NCBI GenBank assembly: GCA_963922455.1
Contig: CAWUIO010000001.1
Span: 1-64,000, forward strand
Length of the DNA stretch: 64,000 nt
Direction: 5' to 3'
From: CAWUIO01 sp963922455
GTDB taxonomy: Bacteria > Bacteroidota > Bacteroidia > Cytophagales > Microscillaceae
Every line of letters starts with the position of its first letter. The stretch's first letter is position 1. A program made the translations under genes and the position numbers. Shown in pieces: positions 36,831 to 45,600 of this stretch. The notes beneath the pieces are model-generated. The model was not told where the DNA came from. It worked only from the letters and a program-made list of their open reading frames with translations, and did no database searches.

Positions 36831-37115
36831 TTAAAACAAAAATGCACATACAATCAATAAAATAATGGCAGAAACGATAGTAATTTTTCTTGTTTACTTA
36901 GTTAAGGAACTTGATGTAGAAAAGCCCTAGGGTATACTATAATGGCCTGCCAAAGGAAGCCTAACATACTTCTTCTATAAAAATTGTAAGGTTTATGGGT
37001 CCCGCTAAGCTTCCTAAACTAGCTTTCATATTTTTATTTTAAGAAAACATAATTATATTCAGACAAGGCTACTACCCAGAAGAAATGCAGCCAAGTACCC
37101 TAAACGCTCTTACTC
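36831..37115. other. Non-coding stretch, nothing recognised
   Basis: About 285 AT-rich bases between element copy 9 and the DUF6958-like gene. No ORF, dyad or promoter pair stands out. Confidence 0.45.
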
Positions 37116-37421
37116 ATGAAAGCAAACGAGGAAAAAATCATGACCTTGCACCCAGTTGGAAAAGCCGGAGTGAATATTCTCATGCGCCTTTACGAAGTAA
37201 TTCAGGATTATATCCTGAAAACAATTGCAAGTGAAGGAGATATATCTTTTGAAGAACTTTCTGATCGGGCTGTTGATGAACTAAGTACCACATTTGATGG
37301 GAAAGTCCTTTGGTATATTGTAAGCGTAAAACTAGACCTGGAAGCCCGAAAGTGTATTGAGAGAGTTCCCAAGACTAGTCCCCATAGACTTAGGTCGGGC
37401 CCTAATTTGACTGCCCATTGA
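37116..37421 (+). CDS. DUF6958-like small protein
   Basis: Soluble 101-residue protein. The layout IMTLHPVGKAGVNI near the start, FEELSDRAVDELSTTFDGKVLWYIVSVK in the middle and LDLEARKCIERVPKTSPHRLR at the end matches what I recall of the DUF6958 family, small conserved bacterial proteins of unknown function that may have a winged-helix-like fold. Family naming is from memory. An in-frame ATG at 37140 is an alternative start. It lies 50 bases before the SnoaL-like lipoprotein gene and may be co-transcribed with it. Confidence 0.65.
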   Translation: MKANEEKIMTLHPVGKAGVNILMRLYEVIQDYILKTIASEGDISFEELSDRAVDELSTTFDGKVLWYIVSVKLDLEARKCIERVPKTSPHRLRSGPNLTAH

Positions 37422-37471
37422 TCCAGGGGCACCATCCTCTTCCTGATTGACCCTCCTAAATAACCAATCCC

Positions 37472-37960
37472 ATGAAAATGAAATGCCTCATGTTTATCGC
37501 AATCTTAGGAATTTGGGCTTGTCCCTCTCCGCCCCAAGAGGTGCTTACAGATGCCGATAGTACCAAGGTTGCCGTTCAAGAAGTATTTGATCAATACATT
37601 ACTCAATTAAAAGAGCAAAATCTAAGCAATTTAGACCGCTTTTTCTCGGACGATGCTCGGTTTTATTGGGTAGAAGATGGTCAGATTCAATATCCTTCGC
37701 CAGAAGCACTCATTGCATCGCTTAGTCATTTTTTACCTTCGTTAGAGCGCATAGATCTGCAAGTATCCAAATCTAAAGTAGATGTATTGGGAGGGGAGAC
37801 TGCCTTGTTATATGCCGAGTATACGCAAAGTGTACGAATGAAAAATGGCCTAAGTCTCGAGATGGAGGGAGCTTTTAGTATTGTATTGATTCGTGAGGCA
37901 GGTAATTGGAAATTTTTAGTAGGTCATAGTTCTACTCAAAAACCCAGAACAAATCCTTGA
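37472..37960 (+). CDS. NTF2/SnoaL-like (DUF4440-type) lipoprotein
   Basis: Exported 162-residue protein with signal LMFIAILGIWACPSPP, the Cys being a possible lipidation site. The mature part has the cone-shaped NTF2-like layout: VAVQEVFDQYITQLKEQNLSNLDRFFSDDARFYW first helices and strand, then GETALLYAEYTQSV, FSIVLIREAGNWKFLVGHSS. This fold serves as ketosteroid-isomerase-like enzymes or small-molecule binders; no catalytic signature decides between them. The gene converges on the amidase gene with a strong bidirectional terminator between them. Confidence 0.75.
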   Translation: MKMKCLMFIAILGIWACPSPPQEVLTDADSTKVAVQEVFDQYITQLKEQNLSNLDRFFSDDARFYWVEDGQIQYPSPEALIASLSHFLPSLERIDLQVSKSKVDVLGGETALLYAEYTQSVRMKNGLSLEMEGAFSIVLIREAGNWKFLVGHSSTQKPRTNP

Positions 37961-37996
37961 ATTTTTAACCCTTGAATATCTTACCTAGTGTACGAC

Positions 37997-38114
37997 AAGT
38001 TACTTATGTACGTAAAGCTTTTTGGCTTTTGGAGTCCTGGTTTAATATCCTGATTAGAGAAATGAAAAATTTTATGAGGCAAAAAAGCTAATGCCTTGTA
38101 CACACATAAGTAAG
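37997..38114. repeat. Imperfect long inverted repeat (about 36-base arms)
   Basis: The left arm (about 37997-38032, TTACTTATGTACGTA and then AGCTTTTTGGC) is an imperfect reverse complement of the right arm (about 38078-38114, TTGTACACACATAAGTAAG preceded by GGCAAAAAAGCTAATG). The whole 118 bases could fold into one long hairpin, like a small decayed mobile element or a structured transcript end. It is unrelated in sequence to the 130-bp element family. Confidence 0.5.
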
Positions 38115-38161
38115 AAACCTGCCCGACAAGAAAGCTTATCTGGATCTTGTAGGGCAGGTTT
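38115..38161. terminator. Strong bidirectional terminator
   Basis: AAACCTGCCCGACAAG pairs with CTTGTAGGGCAGGTTT, a 16-bp stem with one mismatch, around a 15-base loop. It sits between the convergent SnoaL-like and amidase genes, seven bases from the amidase stop. Confidence 0.75.
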
Positions 38162-38167
38162 ACCCTT

Positions 38168-39811
38168 TTAGTAGGGTAATGTAGGCAAAAACTGGGGTGG
38201 TTTGCGGTGTTTACTCACCAATTCATAGGCATGACCGAGCTTTAGAAGTACAAATTCGGCAAAAGGGAGCCCCGTAAACGAGAGTCCTACGGGCAGCCCA
38301 TGGATATAACCATTGGGAACCGTTAGACTTGGAAATCCCGACCAAGCCGCTGGGGAAGAACTTCCTCCTCCAAAGTGGTCGCCATTAACCACATCAATAG
38401 GCCAAGCCGGTCCTCCAGTTGGGGAAATAAAGGCAGCACATTTCTTAGATCTTAGGGTGTTCTCTATCCCTTCCCGAGAGCGTTTTTGTAATACTTTTTT
38501 GGCATTTACATATTCTGTATCACTCAGTTCCCCTCTTTTTTCGGATTGTAGCATACGTTCCTGAAGAAAGTATGGCATGGCTTGTTCGGCATTTTCTTGA
38601 TTAAAAGCAATAATATCGGCCAGGGACTTGGGTTTGCCCTGATAAGAATCGCGAGAAAAGTATGTTTTTAATCCAGCTTTAAACTCATATTGTAGTACAA
38701 GTGAGCTTAGCGAATATAACTCCCGTATATTTTCAATAACATCATCAAACTCGAGTACCTCACAACCGGCTTGTTTTATAAGATCAACGGCTTCTTCCAT
38801 GCGGGCATCTACGAGCTCGTGAAAACCCATAAAGCTTCTGGGCAGGCCCACCCGAGTGCCTTGTAATGCCTCTTCATTATAGGCCAGAAATTCTGTGTAA
38901 TCCTTAAATGTCTGGTCTTTTTCTAAATTAGTCTTGGGATCTTCTGGGTCCATACCGGTGCAAGCACCCAGTAAAATGGCTACATCCATCACGGAGCGTC
39001 CCATGGGGCCTGCTGTATCCTGAGATTCGGAAATGGGAATTATACCCGTTCGGCTCCATAAACCAACTGTGGGTTTGAGTCCTACGACACCATTAATACT
39101 TGAGGGGCATACAATGGACCCATTGGTTTCTGTGCCAATGGCTATTGCGCAAAAGTTGGCCGATACCGCCGCTCCTGAACCAGAACTTGAGCCACAGGGG
39201 CTACGATCTAATACATAGGGGTTATGGGTTTGCCCCCCACGGCTACTCCAACCGCTAGAAGATCGAGAAGAACGAAAATTGGCCCATTCGGATAGGTTTG
39301 CTTTACCCAATAAGACAGCGCCCGATTCTCGGAGTCTCTTGACAATGAAGGCATCTTCGGTGGCTTTATTATCCATAAGGGCAATAGATCCGGCTGTGGT
39401 GAGCATTTTATCTCCGGTATCAATATTATCCTTGATGATGACCGGAATGCCATGCATAGGGCCCCGTACCTTACCATCGGCCCTTTCTTGGTCTATTTGT
39501 TGGGCTATGGCCTGGGCATCTGGGTTTAACTCCATGATAGAATTGACTTTAGGGCCGTTTTGATCAAGCTGCTCAATCCGGTTGAGGTACATTTCTGTAA
39601 TTTGAAGGGCACTTAATTCTCCGGATTCCATTTTTTGTTGAAGCTCATTAATAGATACTTCTAGTAATGGAAAATCCTCCGGCGCGGGTTCTTGTGTAGC
39701 TTGATCTGTACCGGAGGCCGGGTTTTGTGGTCCCTGACATTGGCTCAGGGGAATCGTACTAAGGGCTAGCCCTCCCATAGTAGAATTACGAAGAAAGTTT
39801 CTGCGCTTCAT
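38168..39811 (-). CDS. Amidase signature family protein, exported
   Basis: Amide hydrolase of 547 residues of the amidase signature family. The Ser-Ser-Lys triad is visible: Lys127 (GIPVIIKDN), cis-Ser near 208 (PCGSSSGSG) and nucleophile Ser232 (GTETNGSIVCPSS). The N-terminus MKRRNFLRNSTMGGLAL looks like a Tat signal with an RR motif, followed by a lipobox-like LSQC at about 25. It is therefore probably a folded lipoprotein exported by Tat. C-terminal VGLSFTGLPFAEFVLLKLGHAYE is typical of the family. The substrate (peptide, aliphatic or aryl amide) cannot be predicted. It is a single gene. Confidence 0.92.
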   Translation of the reverse strand: MKRRNFLRNSTMGGLALSTIPLSQCQGPQNPASGTDQATQEPAPEDFPLLEVSINELQQKMESGELSALQITEMYLNRIEQLDQNGPKVNSIMELNPDAQAIAQQIDQERADGKVRGPMHGIPVIIKDNIDTGDKMLTTAGSIALMDNKATEDAFIVKRLRESGAVLLGKANLSEWANFRSSRSSSGWSSRGGQTHNPYVLDRSPCGSSSGSGAAVSANFCAIAIGTETNGSIVCPSSINGVVGLKPTVGLWSRTGIIPISESQDTAGPMGRSVMDVAILLGACTGMDPEDPKTNLEKDQTFKDYTEFLAYNEEALQGTRVGLPRSFMGFHELVDARMEEAVDLIKQAGCEVLEFDDVIENIRELYSLSSLVLQYEFKAGLKTYFSRDSYQGKPKSLADIIAFNQENAEQAMPYFLQERMLQSEKRGELSDTEYVNAKKVLQKRSREGIENTLRSKKCAAFISPTGGPAWPIDVVNGDHFGGGSSSPAAWSGFPSLTVPNGYIHGLPVGLSFTGLPFAEFVLLKLGHAYELVSKHRKPPQFLPTLPY

Positions 39812-40001
39812 GGACTTGAGAAGAGAAATAAAATGAATGAATAATTACCGAAAGCTAATACTACTTATTTTTTAGGGATTTTGGGCTTTGAATATGAGAA
39901 GAGCCGGAGAGATTGGGAAATATAGCGCCTTTTTATACCTTTTGTACATTGTAAAACCTAAGTTAGGATTGGCTGGAGTTTGATCAGGGGGCTCTGACAA
40001 T

Positions 40002-40131
40002 GGCTTAGGGATGGAACGGCCTGTTTGAGCTCGTGTGGGCCTCGCGCGGAAAGGCAGCGAGTAGTGACAGCCCGACCCGCGCCGGCAGGATATTATTTTT
40101 AGGGCAAAAAATATGTGCGCGGGGAAGCCCC
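40002..40131 (-). repeat. Structured intergenic element, copy 10 (T type, reverse)
   Basis: On the minus strand it begins GGGGCTTCCCCGCGC and ends ATCCCTAAGCC. The internal stem pairs CCCGCGC with GCGCGGG. It closely resembles copy 2 in its conserved parts but has an unrelated loop. The rest of the 39812-40183 gap shows nothing else. Confidence 0.9.
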
Positions 40132-40183
40132 TTTAGCAGAATACATAAATAGGAAATGGTACAGTGATTGGAGCAAGGCAAAT

Positions 40184-40657
40184 CTATATGGGAGGAGGAA
40201 ACCCCCTGGGTCTTGGGGGTAATTTATGTTTTAAGATTCTCTGGATCATTCGGTCAAACTTATCAATTTGTTTATCCCGGCAAAGAGCCCTAAGTCCTTT
40301 TAAGTGCAAAAATGTACTTTTTTCTAGTTGGGCCTGGACTTGAGCAATCTGATCGATGAGCTTTTGGGCAGTTTCATCAGAAATTTGATTTTTACTGGTG
40401 CCCCTTAATAAGGAGTCTTTTAGGGTATGCATTTTATCTAAGTAGCTATACACTTCCTTTTGATGTTTGAAGTTCATTTGCTCGAGGGTCTTCCTTTGTT
40501 CCTGATCAAAATCTAAGATCTTGGCCATAAACTTGGCAGGAGGTATAGGAGGAGGGGGGCGATGGGGCAACCAATGAGCTAAAAGGCTGAGGAGATTGAA
40601 TAGGATCAAGGCCCCAATAATCCAGCGGTATACTTTTGTCTTGTTGAGGGGACTCAT
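40184..40657 (-). CDS. Spy/CpxP-like periplasmic protein
   Basis: Membrane-anchored periplasmic protein of 157 residues. An N-terminal helix (WIIGALILFNLLSLLAHWL, about 12-30) is followed by a proline-rich linker (HRPPPPIPP) and an all-helical domain (about 45-140; LDFDQEQRKTLEQMNFKHQKEVYSYLDKMHTLKDSLL). This is the layout of Spy/CpxP/heavy-metal-resistance proteins, which act as stress chaperones or metal sensors. It is the last of three genes with an ECF sigma factor and an anti-sigma-like protein. The gap to the previous gene is one base. An envelope-stress role is inferred from context. Confidence 0.75.
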   Translation of the reverse strand: MSPLNKTKVYRWIIGALILFNLLSLLAHWLPHRPPPPIPPAKFMAKILDFDQEQRKTLEQMNFKHQKEVYSYLDKMHTLKDSLLRGTSKNQISDETAQKLIDQIAQVQAQLEKSTFLHLKGLRALCRDKQIDKFDRMIQRILKHKLPPRPRGFPPPI

Positions 40658-40658
40658 A

Positions 40659-40973
40659 TTATTTATCTATATTTTCATACACAGAGTTGGGCTCACCGTA
40701 ATAACGCTTGGCCAAGACTTCATAATTTTGGTCTCCGTATTGGACCCATTCCCGGGCAATGCTTCCAATATTCAAGAGGAGTAATATTCCTAAACCAGCT
40801 AAAGCCCAGCGCCAGGGGGGATTCCATACAAAGGTGTCTGGGTGAGTGGCCTGGCCCTCCAATTTTCGAGCGATTCGAGCGTACAAATAAGTTGGTGCCT
40901 CCTGGGCTTGGATTTTATCGGCTATTTCAAGCGTTTTTTCAATTTCTCTTTGAATACGTTGAGGCTTTTTCAT
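40659..40973 (-). CDS. Small membrane protein, probable anti-sigma factor
   Basis: A 104-residue protein with a charged N-terminal helical part (1-55, including KTLEIADKIQAQEAPTYLYARI) and one membrane helix (WALAGLGILLLLNIGSIA, about 62-80), ending in a short periplasmic tail. It has no zinc-binding HxxxCxxC motif. Its position between an ECF sigma gene (85 bases upstream) and a Spy-like gene (one base downstream) suggests an anti-sigma role, as in similar Bacteroidota sets. This is inference; no family is recognised. Confidence 0.6.
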   Translation of the reverse strand: MKKPQRIQREIEKTLEIADKIQAQEAPTYLYARIARKLEGQATHPDTFVWNPPWRWALAGLGILLLLNIGSIAREWVQYGDQNYEVLAKRYYGEPNSVYENIDK

Positions 40974-41058
40974 GGTAGTAGTTTTTTCATATAGTATAAT
41001 AAGTATAACAATTCTTTACAGGGATGATTGCTAAGTGTTGTTATTTGAAATGAGAAGA

Positions 41059-41637
41059 TTAAGTATTGAGTTGTTTATAATAATTCCCTAATAATTTTTG
41101 CAAATTTTTACGGGCCCGGTGCATAAGAGACTCTACGGAGGAAAGGCTTTTTTTCATGATTTTGGCAATTTCCTCATAAGGGAGGCCTTCTAGTTTATGC
41201 AAGGTAAAAGCTGTTTTTTGTGCATCGGGCAATTGATCTATTGCATTGAATAAAATTTGGGCCCTTTCTTTATTTTCCAAACCGACTCCGGGATGATTTT
41301 TATGGGCTAGAAATCCTGCTTCTAGCCCCGGACTTAAACCACTGAGCGAATGCAAAAAACCCGAGCGTTTTTTTCTTTTTTGCTTCCTTATAAAATCCAA
41401 ACACTTGTTTACCGCAATCCGATAAATCCAGGTTGAGAGTTGGGAATCTTTCCGAAAAGTCTTGATAGACTGATATACTTCCAAAAATGTTTCCTGGGCC
41501 AAATCTTCGGCATCTTGGACCTGGTGTACAAAACTTAAGCAAGTATTATAGACAATATTTTGGTAGGTGTCTACCAATTGCTTAAATGCCAGGGGTTTGC
41601 CTTCAATAAGTTGTTTGACAAGCAATGCGTCTTCCAA
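41059..41637 (-). CDS. ECF RNA polymerase sigma factor
   Basis: ECF sigma factor of 192 residues. Region 2 includes AFKQLVDTYQNIVYNTCLSF and DAEDLAQETFLEVYQSIKTF; STWIYRIAVNKCLDFIRKQKRKK follows. Region 4 covers about 130-185 (LPDAQKTAFTLHKLEGLPYEEIAKIM, then SSVESLMHRARKNLQ). It heads a three-gene minus-strand operon with an anti-sigma-like protein and a Spy-like protein, and is divergent from the 2146-residue T9SS protein gene across 980 bases. It probably controls its own operon in response to envelope stress. Confidence 0.93.
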   Translation of the reverse strand: MEDALLVKQLIEGKPLAFKQLVDTYQNIVYNTCLSFVHQVQDAEDLAQETFLEVYQSIKTFRKDSQLSTWIYRIAVNKCLDFIRKQKRKKRSGFLHSLSGLSPGLEAGFLAHKNHPGVGLENKERAQILFNAIDQLPDAQKTAFTLHKLEGLPYEEIAKIMKKSLSSVESLMHRARKNLQKLLGNYYKQLNT

Positions 41638-42621
41638 AAGTTCCGGTTTGGTTTTAAGATTTGACGAGAAGTATACGAAGAACTTGCGCTTTCTGGCAAA
41701 AAAAGAGATCTACTTGTAGAAAAATCCAGGAAACCATCATAAATGCTTGGTAGACGTATGTAGATAGGTTAAAATTAGAAAGGAAAGTGGATTTGCCCTA
41801 ATGAGTTGAGTGTACATACCCCTAGTGTAGGGAGTATGATTATATGCGCAATAGGAAAAGATACTTCTGGTACTTTTATACAGGCTCTGTACAAGCTATT
41901 TGTTGGGTGAGTTGCCTTGAGTAATAAATACCCAAGTAGCCATTCGGGTAAAATTTGTATAAAATTGAGATTTTACGGTAAAATAGTACACGCTTGTTTT
42001 CGTGGGTGTTTGGGCGTATATGTCGTTTCTACCTGTATTTTTTAAATAAAAACTAATAAACTTAGTTAGGCAGTTTTAGGCTAAAAGTTTTATGAAAACC
42101 TTAGAACTACGGATAAAAACGCTTAAAGTTGGGAATTTGTGTGTTTTTTTTGGAAATCAGGTAATCATTTTGAAAACTAATGCCTGTTTTCTTGTTTATT
42201 TTACCTAAAAAAAAACTTATATTGCATACGTAATTTATGGGTCGATTTTATTGTATATGATCAAAGGTACTACTATAGCTTGTTAAGATTAACCTGTAAG
42301 CTTAACAACTACCTTCAACCGTTCTACATAGCGTGCATTGTTCGTATTAGCTTGATTTTCTGTTCTTAAAGGGAGCAGACAATTCATAGATGGCGGTTAG
42401 CATTTGAAAAAATAACAACCAGTCGTTGTCTAATTCAATCATTAGAGCTGTATTATTTCACGCATTCATTTTCCTTCTACATTATTTATTGCAAGTATTT
42501 TTCATGAGCATTCCTTTTTTTGGAAATTAATTGGCATAGCTAGTGCTCATTAGATTTTAGCTATATCGATTGATGATTGACACCATAGAGGAAATAAAAA
42601 TTGTATGCAAAAAACAGTATC
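41638..42621. other. Long divergent intergenic region
   Basis: About 980 AT-rich bases between the ECF sigma gene and the giant T9SS gene. No gene, RNA or element copy was found. One hairpin stands out at 41815-41838: CATACCCCTA, a GTG loop, then TAGGGAGTATG, a 10-bp stem with one bulged A and no T tract, which could be an operator. The rest should contain both promoters and a long leader, but no convincing promoter boxes were found. Confidence 0.5.
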
Positions 42622-45600
42622 ATGACAACCACCAGAGACTTTAAATCATTTTTGATTGTAATCCTACTCTTGTTTGGGATTTTACAAAACAACGTTTGGG
42701 CTCAAATCAATATTTACGAGGCTGAGGAGGCTACTATTGATGGGGCCGGACTTGCTGCAGGCCGGGGGTCTAGCGGTACAGGCTATGTAGATTTTAATAT
42801 CAGGGCCGGTGAATTCATTGAATGGGAAATTCGGGCAGAAAATACGGGGCGGCACATTCTTACTTTTTTCTACCAGTTAGGGTGGGGGGATGACCGTCCG
42901 ATGGATATTTTTGTCAATGATGTATTGACCTATGAAAATGCCAGCTTTCCTAATACTGGTAACTGGACTTCTTGGGGCACCATTGATTATGATTTTCAAT
43001 TGCCTGTGGGTATTAACAAAATTAAACTGGTCACTCGAGAATTTGGGGGAGGAAACTTTGACTATGTGGAAGTCAGTAATCCACCTTCCATTAGTTATAA
43101 AATTAATTTTTCAGACATCAATACCGCAGCTCCGCAGGGATGGATTCAGGATTTTGGCTTAGCATTTGGGAATAGAGGCGGAAATTTACAATATGGTTGG
43201 GTAGACCCGGTTAGCAAAGCGCCTAAGTCTTTGGTCACCAACGGAGATAATAGACTCAATTCATATGGAAAGGATGTGGTGCGGGATAGCTACATGGCCA
43301 TGGATATACAAGGGGACGGCTTAGTGGATGGCAGTTGGGAAATTGAGATACCCAATGGAACCTATGAAGTTCTGGTGCAGGTGGGAGATGCGATAACCGA
43401 AGTTGTACCGGGCACGCGTCACCTCATTAATTTGGAAGGAAGTAATGTAGTTACTTTTATTCCAGGTGACAGGGCGGGTGTAAAGAATGCCGTATCATTA
43501 GTAAATGTTAACGACGGGATATTGACCTTGGACGGCATTGGAGGTCTCAACACCAAGTTACATATGATCATTATCCAGTCTGTTGATGGGGTAAGGGCTC
43601 CTGCGGTCTTATCTTCCTTACCAAATGATGGAAATATAGAGGTTGGGGTGGGTACCAATATATCAGCAAACTTCCTTCATTTACCCAACACGAGTGTTTT
43701 AGGGGTTACGAGTTTGAATAACCTGACCATTAATAACTCTACAGTAAAACTGTATGAGACCAGTCATTTGGGAGATGTTGAAGTGCCTGCCTCAGTCAAT
43801 GGAACTGGGGGAGGGGATGCCATCAATTTATCACCTTCCCAGGACTTAAAGCCCAATACCACCTATCGGTTTGTGGTGAATGGGGTAAAAGACTTGACTA
43901 ATAGCACCTTATTGACTTATAGTAGTGTATTTACTACCGGAGACTTAGAGGTGGGCACTAGTAGTGATTTGGACCAGGTTGCCTTTATTAATGCGGGGGC
44001 GGTAGTAACCAATGGACGCTACACAACTCTAGCTTTTGGGCCAGACGGACATTTATATGGCTTAACCCTTAATGCAGAAATACATCGATGGACCGTAAAT
44101 CCTGACGGTACCTTAGCCAATGAAGTACAACTTAATTCTTGGCAAACTAGCTATGGAGAAAGAAGTGCCGTAGGATTAGTCTTTGATCCGAATAGCTCCG
44201 CTGAGAACCCGGTGGCCTATATTAGCCACGTTACGGGTGGTTTTATTACTGAAAAAGGAGCCCCATCCTGGGATGGAAAAATTTCACGGCTTTCTGGCCC
44301 TAATTTGGAAAATGAAGAATTGATTGTAACCAACTTGCCACGCTCTATCCGCGACCACATGACCAATAGCATGGGCTTTAACCCTAGTGAGCCTAATGTG
44401 CTTTATTTTGTGCAGGGGAGTAATAGTGCCGGTGGTTTTGAAGATGGAGCTTGGGGTTTTCGGCCGGAGCGCTTACTCTCGGCCGCTTGTTTACGATTGG
44501 ATATGAACAAACTACCCTCACAACTTCCCTTGGATGTACGAACAACCATGGACTTGACGGTATTAAACCAAGTGGATACCCAATCTCCTACTTTTTCGGA
44601 TGGTACGTATAACCCATACTACGTAGATGCTCCCCTGACAATCTTCGGGAGTGGTATTCGGAATGCTTATGACCTTACCTGGCACAGCAATGGCCAACTA
44701 TACATTCCCGTAAATGGTACTGCGGGTGGTAGCCGAAGCCCTGGTTCTGTGCAAGGTACCTATCGTCCAGATGGTACAAGCTACAGTGGACAAAACATAC
44801 CTGCAATCGGTCCTAACGAAAGTCAGAGAGACTGGTTGGTACGTATAGATCCGACCCGTTCGGTGGGCTATTATGGCCATCCCAATCCACTAAGAGGGGA
44901 ATATGTACTAAATCGTGGTTCGGTGGATACCGAAAATTACCCGGAAAATATTATTCCTGATCCTAACTTCCGTGGGTTTGCCTATGACTTTGATTTTAAC
45001 AAATCACCTAATGGCGTGATAGAGTATCAGAGTGAGGCAAATGGGGGATATTTAAAAGGAGCCATTTTGGTTTGTCGTTACAGCGGGGGGAGTGATATTA
45101 TCGCGCTAGTGCCAGATGGGCCCAACGGTGATATTAGGACTACAAAAGTTGGCATCCCTGGGTTTTCAGACTTTATAGATCCCCTGGATTTAGTAGAAAA
45201 TACGCAAAATGGTTATTTGTATGTTTCAGATTTTAATCGTGAACAGATTATTTTACTCAAGCCAGCTTTAGAGCTAGCTTCTATGAGTTTAGACAAATCT
45301 GAAATAGTGTTTAATAGCAATGTTGGTGGATTGGCCGAGGCGGATATTCAAGTCGTAAACAATGGTACCATTGATCTGAACAAAATTAATATCTCTCTCA
45401 CGGGACCTGATGCAGAACATTTTAGTGTTTCCAGGACCTTCATTGCTAATTTAGAGGTGGGTGAGTCGGTGAATGTACGCGTTAGGTTTTCTCCCAATTC
45501 TGAAGGCCCCTTGAATGTCCAATTACAAGCCGATGTTACTGGGCTTCCCACTCAAATTGCCAATATAGCGGGGCTATCGGCAAACAGTGCTCCTTCCTTA

